Positions 24,001 to 34,939 of a DNA stretch of 64,000 bases are shown in pieces. The position numbers and the translations under genes were made by a program. Below the pieces are notes generated by a model. It saw nothing but the letters and a program-made list of their open reading frames with translations. It did not search any database and had not been told where the DNA came from. Source of the stretch: Oncomelania hupensis (Eukaryota > Mollusca > Gastropoda > Littorinimorpha > Pomatiopsidae). The stretch is from contig CM072522.1 of NCBI GenBank assembly GCA_036898135.1, positions 124,001-188,000 of the forward strand, read 5' to 3'. Positions within the stretch are counted from its first letter, which is position 1, and the number at the start of each line of letters is the position of its first letter.

Positions 24001-24699
24001 TTGGTAAATGAACAGGGACGTTTTTTGTCGTACAATGAATTTTTGGACCGCTATGGGGTTTTAACTGATTTTGTTACTTATTTTGGCGTCCTAGAGGCTG
24101 CAAGAAAATGTAAACGTAGCTTTGCCTTTAATTTGACTGCAAATAACTTTTATGAGACAAATAAGGCCTGGAGACTTCTCGTGTCGGTGCAGAGGGGAGC
24201 GCGCATGTATTATGATGTTTATACCTACAATGAAACTAGACCAAATTGCTGTAATACATGGGATGAAAAATTAGAAGTACAACTAAATTGGAACAAAATT
24301 TTCAAACAAATTAAAAGCATCCGTGATGTAAAATTAAAATGGTTCCAAATTAGGGTAGTGCATAGAATAATTGCAACCAATGTAGTCCTGTCAAGAATGG
24401 GTGTGGCAGCAGGTACAGCATGCTCCTTTTGTGGAACAGAGCGAGAGAGCATCCAACATTTATTTTGGGAATGTCAGTGTGTACAACGCTTTTGGCTGCA
24501 GTTTCAGAACGCTGTAAATCACAAATGTCTTAACTCTGTCAACGTAACTCTTTCAAAAAACACCATTCTATTTAACTATGATGCTAATTTCACTTCCGAT
24601 TCCACATTTGACTGGATTGTGCTGCATGCCAAATTTTTCTTGTACAAATGCAAAATGAATAATACTGTACCCATTTTTCAGAGTTTTCAAAATTATTAA
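21010..24699 (+). pseudogene. L1-B ORF2: endonuclease and reverse transcriptase, one in-frame stop
   Basis: About 1,230 codons from the ATG at 21,010 (MDSNQDNCIKIVSINCRGL). Residues 1-240 are an apurinic endonuclease (SINCRGL, QDIHF, GGDWNLV, TDHSIITL). The reverse transcriptase covers about 430-800, with NWRPISLLNVVYKI, LDFEKAFDSIDW, GCRQGDPISPYIF and catalytic QYADDTEL near 713. A C-terminal zinc motif (CSFCGTERESIQHLFWEC) lies near 1,138-1,155. This order marks the L1/Tx1 clade. TGA at 23,611-23,613 follows NRKRD, and the same frame continues with ISRKTT to the end. A single CGA-to-TGA change would explain it. The protein would be cut after the reverse transcriptase, losing the C-terminal domain. 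Confidence 0.9.
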
Positions 24700-25262
24700 A
24701 AAAAAGCTATATGGTGGAAAAATATGCTGCTGGTATACTCATGAGGGCTGACACTTTTGCGTTGGAGTGGAGTCCATACAAACCTCTGATTGATTAATCC
24801 AACCGTGTATTTTTGACTGTTTTTCTCAGTATGATTTATATTTATTTATTTATTTATTGGGCACTAAAGGTCGAGAAGATACCAGATGTCAAGTATCTCA
24901 GACTGAGACATGACCCGAGCCGAATGATTACCACTAGAATCTACTATTTTATGTAAGCTGTAAGATTTGCCACGCCCCCCCTTTTGATATGTGTGTGTGA
25001 GTGTGTGTGTGTGTAGGTGTGTGTGTGTGTGCGCGCGTTTGTACGTGTGTCTGTTCTATAAAATATATATTGGTTGAGTATAAGAAATAAATGTAGGTCT
25101 TTTGTATATTGTCCCCAAACTTCAGGTACATAACTTCTAAAATAATGTGCCGTTTTTTTCTGTTTTATCATGTGGTTTATTATGTACAATGTAATCATTA
25201 ATGTGTGACAATGCAAAATATAACCCAGCATGCTGGGGACAGGAAAAAAACAACAAAAAAAC
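24700..25262 (+). other. L1-B 3' UTR and A-rich tail
   Basis: Untranslated sequence after ORF2 with a TTTA tract at about 24,838-24,859, a TG-rich tract at 24,991-25,050 and a final A-rich segment ending exactly where the second copy of the 15-bp duplication begins. Confidence 0.7.
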
Positions 25263-25855
25263 AACTCAAAGATGGATTGTTGAATGGAATTCAAAATATT
25301 GTCAGGTGGATTGGGCAACAGTATCCAAAGATAGGTTACTTTGGAAAGTATTAAGGATTTCAAGATTGCTACTCTTCCAATTGGTGTTATTTGTCTTTTT
25401 AGCCATATTTTATACAAGTTCTTAACTTCTGCGAATTTTGCATGAAAATTAATGTTTCCCATTTCTTGGAGGTTAATTGTGAACCAAATACCAAGGATCT
25501 TAAATTTTTCGCGGTTCCAGCTGATGTTTAGATGTTGCATATATTTAATAGTAGAATTACGTCTGCTCCCTTTCCACATTGCACTAGTTTTCCCCACATT
25601 CAAAAACAATCCAGATAATTTTCCAAATTTATTTAGTGTACTAACAGTTTCTTCAAACGACTGCATATCTCCTTCTAAAAAAATCTCTGTGTCGTCATCA
25701 TAGTGAGACAATTTATGTTCAACACTATTAAATGTAAGTCCTTTAATCTTATTATTCTCTCTTATCATCTGTCCAAGAATTTCGACGCATAAAATACATA
25801 AATAGGGTGATACAGGGTCTCCTTGCCTACAGCCACGTGATACTGAGAACCATGT
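25263..25855 (-). mobile_element. L1-A fragment 3: reverse transcriptase C-terminal part
   Basis: The minus strand reads RENNKIKGLTFNSVEHKLS, then HYDDDTEIFLEGD at the catalytic site (YADD replaced by YDDD), KFGKLSGLFLNVGKTSAMW and LKSLILSKVTYLWILLPNPPD. This matches the L1-B ORF2 from about 23,040 to 23,590. It directly continues fragment 2 once L1-B is removed. The solo LTR-B1 cuts it at 25,855, where the duplication CATGT begins the junction. Confidence 0.85.
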
Positions 25856-26806
25856 TGTAACAAGAGCCGAGATTTAAATACAACACAGTTTAAGCTTTTG
25901 CCTTGTTTAGTCAGTGAAAACTTAGAAGATTACTGTTAGCCTGAAGCAGACGACAGAAGTGGTTCTATGGTACACATTTCTTATGCTGCCGATAGCCCAG
26001 TAGGCAGTGACATCATCCAGCCTACGTTAGAGCTCATCGATTTTACAGCCAATCAGAACACAGCTAGCTTAAGGAGACCAGTTTTGCCTGGTTCAAGCAG
26101 AGAGGTAAAAGATTCAGTCTGCATTCAAACTAGGAGCAGTACACAGCTACACTCGAACAGAAATCTCTCCACAGACTAGGGAAGCAGGGCTTGCTGAACA
26201 TTTGAATTCAATCAAGTTAGCCACGGCCTGACATTGTCAAGAAGGTAAATGAACATACTTTTGTTTCATCGTGATGTATTGATATTATTGTTGAATTATG
26301 TTTGTGAAATTTGCTATGCTTAGAATTGAATTGTTAGTCCAACGTTGCGTGACCACGTGGCGAGCACGACCGGTTTTGACGCCTTTTGAGTACCGTACGG
26401 ACCCGCTGTTGTTTAACCTATATGTATGCTTGCAGACCAGTGGCTGTACCCAAGAATGTTTACATTACTATTATTTCTTTATGTGTATAGTTAGCCATGA
26501 TTTATATTTATATATGTATAGGAAATTAATAATAATAATGATAATAATAATGGACATTTATATAGCGCTATTACTTGTCTTTTTATAGACAAGCGCATAG
26601 CGCTTTACATGAAAGGAAAGAAACAAACATGAAACAACTTACAATATTGCATTAGAAATTATACAATGAGAAAAAATTAAAATAAAATAAAACCAAACAC
26701 ACAAAATCAAACAAAATACATAAAGTTAACTTTCTGCAAACAAGTCATCACAATCACAGCAAATCCACAAGCATAGCCAAAAGCAGAACAAATATGAGCT
26801 GCGGAT

Positions 26807-28320
26807 TTAGTCAGGATAGTAGAGTTTGAAGAGGTGAGATTTTAGAGCTTTCTTGAATGAGGGAGTGGTCTGCTTGTGTCTGATGTTGGCTGGAAGAGTG
26901 TTCCATTGTCTGGGTGCACAATAGGTGAATGCCCGTTCTCCGTACATTTTGGTGTTGGTTTTTTGAGTGCAGAGTGTGCGAGAGTCAGAAGAAGAGCGAA
27001 GAGTGCGAGAAGGGACATAGACTGACAGCAGATCTGACAGATATGAAGGGCAGGTTCCAGAGAAGAAATTGTGGCACAGTACGGACAGTTTGTATTTAAT
27101 GCGGGCCTCTATGGGTAGCCAATGAAGCTTACGGAGTAGTGGGGTGATGTGATCGCGCTTTTTTGCCCTAAAGACTAGCCTAGCAGCACAATTCTGGACT
27201 TTTTGAAGTTTGTCTATGAGATGACTCGGGCAGGAAGCCAGTAGGGCATTACAATAGTCTAGCCTAGACAAGACTAAAGCACAGACTAAGGTGATGGTTG
27301 CTTGAAGGGTTAAGTAGCAGCGAATGGAGCTGATCTGACGCAAGGCAGCATATGCTGATTTACAAACTTGTGCAATATGGAAATCAAGCGTAATGTCACT
27401 CGACATAAAAAAGCCTAGATTTCTAGCCGACTGAGAGAAAGAGATTTCATGCTCTCCTACACTTACAGAGGTAGGCAAGGTGCAAGCTAAGGCAGTTCTG
27501 GTCTTTTTGAACAGGAGAACCTCTGTTTTATCATCATTGAGCTTTAACTTGTTTTGTTTCATCCAGGATCGGACATTAGAAATGCAATTCTGTACAGTCT
27601 GGACATTGGTATCGATTTGTACCGGAAGACTTGATTTTAAAAGCTGAGTATCGTCAGCAAAAGCTTCAACAGTTACATCGTGTTTTTGAATCAGTTCGAG
27701 CAAAGGCTTTGTGTACAACACGAAGAGAATCGGTCCAAGAACTGACCCCTGCGGCACACCATAAGTCAAATTTTCCTTCTTTGAGAGCACCTCAGCAATG
27801 CTGACAGTTTGCGTACGACCTTGGAGGTATGACTTGAACCAGGCCAAGGCATTCCCTGAAACTCCAAACTGCGACTCGAGAGTTTCGAACAGAATATTGT
27901 GGTCTACAGTGTCAAAGGCAGCCGATAGATCAAGAAGTGTTAGAAGAGATAAGTTGCCTTTGTCCAGAGCAAGCAGAATGTCACCTGTGATTTTGAGTAA
28001 TGCTGTCTCGGTGCTATGAGAGGTGCGATAGGCTGACTGATGGGGACTGAGAAGAGAGTTGCTTTGCAAGTATGAGAGTAACTGCTTCAGTACCAACTTT
28101 TCTGTAACCTTGGACAAAAATGATAGATTAGATACTGGTCTGTAGTTTTTTAGTTCATTCTGATTTAGGCTGGGCTTTTTGAGCAGCGGCTTGACAACTG
28201 CCGTCTTGAAAGGTGCAGGAACAGTAGCGGTGGACAGAGACTCATTGACAATGTGTGTTATTGTTGGGAGAAGAGGGTCAAGGCAGTCAAGGAGGAGAGA
28301 AGTGGGAATGGGATCAAGAG
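26807..28320 (-). pseudogene. CR1-B reverse transcriptase
   Basis: The frame runs from about 28,320 (no ATG; it follows a frameshift) to the stop at 26,807. It shows SKVTEKLVLKQLLSYL, LLTLLDLSAAFDTVDHNIL, YGVPQGSVLGPILFVLY and the catalytic EAFADDTQLL. The C-terminal blocks (RLDYCNALLASCP, LHWLPIEARIKYK, PSRTLRSSSD, APRQWNTLPANIR) match CR1/L2-group LINEs. It is a relative of the CR1-A fragment at 4,087 but clearly a different subfamily. The catalytic residues are intact. The lesion is the loss of continuity with the endonuclease. Confidence 0.85.
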
Positions 28321-28471
28321 AACAAGTGGTTGGTTTAGATTTTTTATGACCTCCCTGACTTCATTAACAGAAACTGGTTCAAAATGGTCAAACCGTACAT
28401 AATTCAAAACAGTTGGCAATGCATCTACATTTGTCTGCACACCAGCATCGTGATCAAGTTCATAGCGTATA

Positions 28472-30514
28472 TCAGCGACTTTCTTGGTGAAAAAGTGACA
28501 AAAAAACATCTGGTAAGTCACAAGGTGGGTGAGTGGTAGGTAGAGCGCTACTTTTTTCCTTGCCTCTGAGGCGGTCACAGACCGAGAAGAGTTGCTTGCT
28601 AGTCTCACTGTTGGCCACTCGACCACTAAAGAAAGCAGACTTGGCCCTATGGACAATTTGCGTTACTCGTCGCTTGGCAGCAGTGTAAATTTGTTTGCCC
28701 ACTGTGAGACCACTCTTCAACCATCTCCTCTCAGCCTGACGACGCTGCCTCTTGGCTTCACTGAGCTCATCTTCGACAGCACTGTACCATGGTTCTGACT
28801 TACCTACCCTAACCTTACGCCTGTAGATAGGGGCATGCCTATCTAGTGCGTCCCTCAGTGTGGCCTCCAGCTGTTCCACAGAGGAACACAAAGCCGGACT
28901 CACTACCTCACCGAGGTCGCGCTTCAAGGCTTCGCGATCTACAGCTCGCAACTTGCGAACATCTCTGTAATGGGGAGAGGGCAAGGGGATAGCAACATTG
29001 AGGTCACTAACCACAGTATAGTGATCTGACGACAGTTCCTGTGTCACAAAAGTGTTTTGGACAATATTGTCATCAGGACGGTGAATTAACCAGTCAATGA
29101 GATGGCCACGCTTGTGGGTTAATTCAGAAACTGACTGTGTCAAAGAAAACATGTTAAGGTATTCAATCATCTGAGCCACACTTGATAAGTGAGGCTGATC
29201 ATAATGAAAGTTAAAATCCCCAGTAATAACATACGTGCCAGATAGATTGTTACAATAGTTCAGCACATCATGAAAATCCTGCAGAAACATCGCATCTTTT
29301 AGTTTGTTTTTCTTGCTAGGATAAGTTCTGTATACCCCTAAAACATGAACAACGTGTTTGGCAATAGATAACGTTATTTGCACAAGCTCACATGATGAAT
29401 GTGTGAAGGGGAACGTGGTGATGATGCCCATGTGGGCGGCAAGAGTGACTCTGTACACCACAGCCATACCGCCATAATTGTCACCACGGCAGAACGACCT
29501 GGCCGTGAACCCTGGGGGCGCCAGCTCGGCGCACTTGCCCTCGTCACCCCTTTCACGAAACCATGTCTCTTGAATGAACATCATATCAACGTTATTGTCT
29601 TTTATAAACTCACACACAGCAGTTCTCTTTTCATTACAAGACGATCCAAGAGACTGAGCATTAAATGATGCAATACGTAATTGTCTATCATTATGTGGAA
29701 TTGTTTGAGCACAAGAAATGCTGACAAGATTAGTTTTGTTCATACCACGACAAGAAAACAACGACTTACAAGAGTTAGTGGCACGGTTTGTGGAGGATAG
29801 AACGGGTATGGCAGACGACTTTGTGGAACAACCTGGAAATGGCCGGGCAGCCAGAGGCAGCCCCGAAAGGCAGCCTGGGAATAGCTGGGTAGACAGAGGC
29901 AGCCCCGAAGGACAGTCTGAGAACGGCTGGGTGGACGGAGGTGGAGGCAGACCCAAAGGACCGCCTGGGAACTGCTGTGTAGACGGAGGTGGAGGCAGCC
30001 CCGAAAGACAGCCTGGGAACGGCTGGGTAGATAGAGGCAGCCCCGAAGGACAGCCTGGCATCAGCTGGGTAGGCAGAGGCAGCCCCGAAAGACAGCCTGG
30101 GAACAGCTGGGTAGACAGAGGCAGCTCCGAAGAACAGCCTGGGAACGACTGGGTAGACGCAGGTGGAGGCAGCACCGAAGGACAGCCTGGAAACAGCTGG
30201 GTAGACAGAGGCAGCCCCGAAGGACAGCCTGGGAACGGTTGGGTAGGCGGAGGTGTAGGCATCCCCAAAAAACAGCCTGGGAACGGTTGGGTAGGCGGAG
30301 ATGAAGGCCGCCCAGAAGGACCGCCAGTAGGGCGTGCGGGACGCGAAGACGGTGGCAAGTTGTGCCACAAGCGGTGCAAGCGGCCAGCCCGAACACCACG
30401 CTGAGTGGGCGGTCGCTCGAGAATGCCCAGCTCCTGGATCACTCTATAGACGTCAGGCGGTATGCGCCGATTGACACACTTCTCACCAATGGAGCGCAAA
30501 AGTCCTGGATCCAT
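28472..30514 (-). CDS. CR1-B endonuclease with a proline-rich repeat N-terminus
   Basis: A 680-codon frame from the ATG at 30,514. Residues 1-50 are basic (RRIPPDVYRVIQELGIL). Residues about 76-231 are roughly 11 tandem units resembling FPGCPSGLPLSTQ. An endonuclease domain occupies about 279-500 (LRIASFNAQSLG, FIQETWFRERGD, VITGDFNFHYDQ, ELSSDHYTVVSDL). A linker toward the reverse transcriptase follows and the frame then breaks near 28,540. Having a repeat domain in front of the endonuclease in one protein is unusual, because LINE endonucleases usually start ORF2. The role of the repeats is unknown. Confidence 0.8.
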   Translation of the reverse strand: MDPGLLRSIGEKCVNRRIPPDVYRVIQELGILERPPTQRGVRAGRLHRLWHNLPPSSRPARPTGGPSGRPSSPPTQPFPGCFLGMPTPPPTQPFPGCPSGLPLSTQLFPGCPSVLPPPASTQSFPGCSSELPLSTQLFPGCLSGLPLPTQLMPGCPSGLPLSTQPFPGCLSGLPPPPSTQQFPGGPLGLPPPPSTQPFSDCPSGLPLSTQLFPGCLSGLPLAARPFPGCSTKSSAIPVLSSTNRATNSCKSLFSCRGMNKTNLVSISCAQTIPHNDRQLRIASFNAQSLGSSCNEKRTAVCEFIKDNNVDMMFIQETWFRERGDEGKCAELAPPGFTARSFCRGDNYGGMAVVYRVTLAAHMGIITTFPFTHSSCELVQITLSIAKHVVHVLGVYRTYPSKKNKLKDAMFLQDFHDVLNYCNNLSGTYVITGDFNFHYDQPHLSSVAQMIEYLNMFSLTQSVSELTHKRGHLIDWLIHRPDDNIVQNTFVTQELSSDHYTVVSDLNVAIPLPSPHYRDVRKLRAVDREALKRDLGEVVSPALCSSVEQLEATLRDALDRHAPIYRRKVRVGKSEPWYSAVEDELSEAKRQRRQAERRWLKSGLTVGKQIYTAAKRRVTQIVHRAKSAFFSGRVANSETSKQLFSVCDRLRGKEKSSALPTTHPPCDLPDVFLSLFHQESR

Positions 30515-31085
30515 TGTTGGACAAAGAGGTCACACAAGGCCACAAGGCCGAAGACTAGAATTAATTAAAACAACAAGTCTTCTTATGCTGTGTTTGTTTG
30601 TTTATGGCTGTGAGATTTTAAATCACAGCAAAGAGTACATTACTTTCTCTGGGTCACTGGGTCACTTCAATTATGTTAAAGAGCAATCTGATTACTCTAA
30701 TCACTCAAATTAGAGTGGAGATTCCAGTGGACCTCGGACTTAGCAGAATGTTCGTCGCTTATATATAGAGATGTGGAGCTAATCACTGAGGGCTACTTCG
30801 GCCTTCAGTGAGACGCTCTGCACACACCTAGCATACAGGGTTGTGCAGAATTTTGTCTCATATGTTACAGACGAGCAGGCATTGTATCGTAAGCCCAACC
30901 AGGCAAAAGACAAAAACAATTAAGTCGTCGCTGAACGTTGGCTGCTGAGGCATCTACAGCACTGAGCGGAGAGAGCCCACCAGTCTAGCCACAAGGAGAA
31001 GACTCCACAACAACACAGCTTATCAAGGAAGCAACCACAACGCAGCACTTCGACCACACAGTTAAGTGCCTCCCGAAACAGTGCA

Positions 31086-32649
31086 AGTCAAGCCAAGTCA
31101 ATGCATTCTTTATTTCTCAGAAAGAAAAATGTGGATTTTCACTTTGCAAGACAAGACAAGATTTCATAGGGGCAAAAAACACAGTGACAGAAATGGAATA
31201 GTAACATAACATTGAGGGGATAAACACAACACACACACACGCGCGCACACACACCCAAACACACACACACAATATTACAATGGTTACATTACATAAAGGA
31301 TCCATTACAACAACTAAGTTCATAGCAGGTGGAAGAGGTTAAGCGAATGAGCACTCTCGGAAGGGGTAAGTGGTGGAAATGGGTTGGTGGTAGCAAAACA
31401 GTGCGGGGAAGGGGGTGGGTTTTAACACATACGGACAATAGTCCATCTGGGGTGATTCTGTCCTAGTGCTGTACTCGGCGCCGCCCGAATAACGCATTAA
31501 AGCATTTGACTGCATTAGGAACAAAGCTGTACCTGAGTTTGACTTTGTTGCATTTGGGTACTCTGTACCTGCACTGCGATGGCAAGATCTCAAACTCACT
31601 GTTCAGAGGGTGCGAAGTGTCAGCCAAGACCCCACGCGCCCTGCGAGTGAGGGCTTTCTCACAAAGATCGGGCGAGGGGGGACGGGGAGGCCTATGATCT
31701 TTGAGGCCGTTTGCGCTACTTTTAGCAGCTTGTTCTTCTCTGTGACCGACAGCGTCTGGAAGAACACAGGGCTGCAGTACAGCAGAAGGGGCTCTATCAT
31801 GCTCCTATACAAATTGAGAAGCAGCTTGGGGTCATGTTCAAAGGATTTCAATCTTCGCAGGACGTGGAGCCTCTGCTGACACTTCTTTTGAGTTGAGGAC
31901 ATGTGATCTTTGAAGCCGAGCTTTGAGTCCAGAGTCAGGCCTAGGTACTTGGTCGTGTCCACAATCACAATGTCCTCATCTCTAATTTGAATTGGTTCTG
32001 GCGGGTCAGCACTGCGCCTGTGGTCAAAAAACAATTCATTAGTTTTCGTCACATTGAGTTCCAAGAAATGGTCACTACACCAACCTGCAAGCTCATCTAC
32101 TGATTCTTAATACTTTTTGATGGATTCGTCATCGGAAATGAGACCCACAATTGCAGAATCGTCAGCAAAATTTCACACAGAAGGTGTTGTCTTTGGTGCA
32201 CCGACAGGCGTTTGTGTACATAATGTACAGAAAGGGGCTCAAGCCACACCCCTGAGGGGCCCCGGTGTTGGTAGTCAGGGTCGGTGACACAACGTCGCCC
32301 ACTCTCACCCGCTGCTCTCTGTTGCTTAGGAAGTCCAGGATCCACTTTACGGTCGTTGTCGGCACCTGAAAACCGAACAGCTTCTGCACCATTACGTGAC
32401 GCTGGATTGTGTTAAATGCAGACGAAAAGTCAGCAAATAACACACGTGCAGAGTTGCTGGGGGAGTCCAGATGGGTGAGGATTTTGTGCAGCAACGTAGC
32501 GATGGCGTCCTCAACTCCTCGCCCTGCACGGTACGCGAACTGGAGCGGGTCCAGCTGTGGCTCCACCGTCTTCAGCAGCAACTTGAGGATGATCCTCTCC
32601 AGGCACTTCATTGCCAGAGGAGTGAGCGCCACGAGCCGGAAGTGGTTTA
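31086..32649 (-). mobile_element. Rex1-like LINE fragment inside the solo LTR
   Basis: A minus-strand non-LTR element, 5'-truncated, with its 3' end near 31,086 (AATAAAGAATGCATTGACTTG on the minus strand). Its limits are set by where LTR-B sequence stops (CAGTGCA) and resumes (CTAAAACTGG); I could not define a target duplication. It holds a (CA)n tract at about 31,222-31,272. Confidence 0.7.
31603..32632 (-). pseudogene. Rex1-like reverse transcriptase, frameshifted
   Basis: Two frames on the minus strand. The first (32,632-32,162) has LTPLAMKCLERIILKLLL, VLFADFSSAFNTIQRH and NTGAPQGCGLSPFLYIMYT. It breaks near 32,170 at an extra T just before the catalytic ADDSAIVGL. The second (32,064-31,603) has LELNVTKTNELFFDHRR, YLGLTLDSKLGFKDH and LLLYCSPVFFQTL. 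FSSAFNTIQ and TGAPQGC are familiar from Rex1/CR1-group elements. Similarity continues to the C-terminus in another frame near 31,500. It is inactive. Confidence 0.75.
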
Positions 32650-33085
32650 ACTAAAACTGGTATCAACGGACCACAGTAGTCCACTCTTCCAGAACTCTGA
32701 CCATTAGGGCAGAAAGTATCTAGTGCCCGATGATGATAAAGTAGCTGCCTAGAACTATCAAGAGTGAACCATGCGCATTGACATTTGAACTTTTAAGTTA
32801 GTTTTGTACTTCGCAGATCATGTATAGAGTAGAGGAAATAAATGTGTGATAGTTACTGTTATCAAGTGGCTGGAATACCTATGTTTCATAGCGCTAGTGT
32901 GACAGTGATCTTGTATCATTTTTATTTCTATCTCTGTACCCCAGCCTACACACAGACCGAGCTAAACAAATAAATGTATTAAGTTAAGTCACATGGAGAT
33001 TCACTAGCGATCCCCATAGGCTAAAGACGAGTGGGTACTAGCATTCCATTGCGGAGACCCCAGCAACAATAGACCCACCGTCACA

Positions 33086-33468
33086 CATGTCGACACCTGT
33101 CCGTTTACAGAGATGCATGATTTTGCACCAAAATACAAAGTTTGAATCCAGCGACACATATCTTCACCAAATCCAAAAACCTGTACAGTTTTAAGTTAGA
33201 ACTTCCAGTCTACAGAATCAAAGGCACAAGCAAAGTCACAACAAAGAAGTAAGCCAGGTGCATTCGTGACAGTAACGTAGTCAATGATATCATAAATCTC
33301 TCTAATATTATCGCCAATAAATCTACCTTTTACCTTTTACGAATCCAGTCTGATCTTCATTAATTAATTTCGGTAAATCTGCTTTCAACCTATTTGCTAT
33401 ACATGCAGAGCCTATCTTGTAAATAATATTTAGCAAAGTAATAGGTCTCCAATTCTTTATCTAATCTT
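33086..33468 (-). mobile_element. L1-A fragment 4: reverse transcriptase N-terminal part
   Basis: The minus strand has degraded but recognisable reverse transcriptase sequence. It encodes LINEDQTGFVKG-like and IGDNIREI-like blocks and a CDFACAFDSVDW-like block, equivalent to L1-B ORF2 near 22,640-22,880. It continues fragment 3 across solo LTR-B1. It ends at the next LTR insertion. No further L1-A sequence was seen beyond 39,815. Confidence 0.6.
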
Positions 33469-34835
33469 TGTCACGAGAGCCCCAGTTTTACTCAGCACAT
33501 TTTAAGATTTTGCTTGTTTAGTCAGTTAGACTTAGAAGGTTACTGTTAGTCTCTAGCAGACGACAGAAGTGATCATGCGTAACAGTTGTAGCCTGACGCC
33601 CGCACAGTAGTGACATCATCGCAGTTGACGGTAGAGGGCTTCGAATTTTACGTCCACACAGATTTCTTCAGCCAATCAGATCACAGCACCGTTAGGTAGA
33701 ACCAGTTCTGACTGGGTAGGCCAAGGCGAGAGAGAAGGTCATTTGTGTTGAAAGCTTAGGGCAGTACACAGCTACTTCCTAGCAGAAATCTCTCCACTGA
33801 TAGACCAGGGAAGCAGTACTTGTTGAATATTCAAATTCAATCAAGTTAGCCACGGCCTGACATTGTCAAACAGGTAAATGAACATACTTCTGTTTCATCG
33901 TGATGTATTTATATTATTGTTGAATTCTAATTGTGAAATTTGCTATGCACAGAATGAATTGTTAGTCCGACGTTGCGTGACCACGTGGAGAATGCGAGCA
34001 CGACCAGCCGACGCCATGTTGTATTATGTACGGATCCACTGTTGTTTAACCTACATGTATGCATGCAGACCAGTGGCTGTACCAGAGAATGTTTATAATA
34101 TTATTATTTCTTTATGTGTATATTTAGCCACGATTTATATTTATATATGTATAGGAAATTAGAGTGGAGATTCCAGTGGACCACGGACTTAGCAGAATGT
34201 TCGTCGCTTATATATAGAGATGTGGAGCTATCACTGAGGGCTACTTTGGCCTGAAGTGAGACGCTCTGCACATACCTATTATTCAGGGTTATGCAGATTT
34301 TCGTCTCATAAGACAACACAGCGTGCCAAGGAATCAACCACAACACAGCTCTTCGGACACTGAGCTAAGTACACAGCCTTCAGTGCACCAAACTCTGTAT
34401 AAACAGGACCACAGTAGTCCACTCTTCAAGACTTCTGAAAATTAGTGCAGAAAGTATCCAGTGCCCTATGATGAGAAAGTAGCTGCCTAGACCTATCAGC
34501 GAGCGAACCATTCGCATTGACATTTGAACTTTTAAGTTAGTTTCGTACATGAAGATCATGTATAGATTAGAGGAAATCAATGTGTGATTTTTACTGTTAT
34601 CAAGTGGCTGGACTACATATGATTCATAGCCGTGTGAAAGCTAGTGTGACAGTGATCTTTTACCATTGTTCTATCTATCTCTGCACCCCAGCCTAAACAC
34701 AGACCGAGCTAAACAAATAAATTATATTAAGGTAATTCACCGGGTGATTCACTAGCGATCACCATAGAATAAGGCGATAGGGTTATAGCAGTCCACTGTG
34801 CAGTGCCCAGCAACAATAAATCCCCCCCCGTCACA
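33469..34835 (+). repeat. LTR-B2 5' LTR
   Basis: TGTCACGAG to GTCACA, 1,367 bp, similar to LTR-B1 and LTR-B3. A run of eight C occurs just before the CA end. Confidence 0.8.
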
Positions 34836-34939
34836 CTTTGATTGGCGAGCATAGTCAGGATCTGTGTATGATAGGAATTGGGTATAACCGGATATAGGAA
34901 CAATAGAATAGGATAACAGGATTAGTAGAAGTAGAATAG

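Larger units (their letters stand above)
14102..25262 (+). mobile_element. L1-B: full-length-type L1/Tx1-like LINE
   Basis: The 15-bp sequence AACTCAAAGATGGAT occurs at 14,087-14,101 and 25,263-25,277 and rejoins the two sides of L1-A exactly inside the same codon region (SIFE). The insert starts with an untranslated leader, carries ORF1 (14,239-15,121) and ORF2 (21,010-24,699), and ends in an A-rich tail (aggaaaaaaacaacaaaaaa). This is the signature of target-primed reverse transcription. The length is inflated by an RTE-like LINE at about 15,215-17,700 and possibly by other inserts in 17,700-20,960. ORF1 has two frameshifts and ORF2 has one in-frame stop. Confidence 0.85.
26529..30706 (-). 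mobile_element. CR1/L2-like LINE (CR1-B) inside the solo LTR
   Basis: A minus-strand LINE bounded by the 6-bp duplication AAATTA (26,523-26,528 and 30,707-30,712). The 3' end is CGCTATATAAATGTCC followed by ATT-type repeats. It encodes a long endonuclease-containing frame and a reverse transcriptase frame, separated by two frameshifts near 28,540 and 28,325. Removing it restores a continuous LTR sequence (GGAAATTAGAGTGG, as at 34,155). Confidence 0.9.
25856..33085 (+). mobile_element. LTR-B1: solo LTR carrying two LINE insertions
   Basis: Pieces 25,856-26,528, 30,713-about 31,085 and about 32,649-33,085 assemble into one LTR of about 1.5 kb (TGTAACA to GTCACA). It aligns with the LTRs at 33,469-34,835 and 61,475-63,002. 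The 5-bp duplication CATGT flanks it at 25,851-25,855 and 33,086-33,090. There is no interior, so it is a solo LTR left by recombination between the two LTRs of a gypsy element. Confidence 0.85.

Noticed and set aside
29718..30404. 228-codon plus-strand frame with Gly/Trp repeats
   Set aside because: Antisense shadow of the proline-rich repeat of the CR1-B protein; repeats stay open in several frames.
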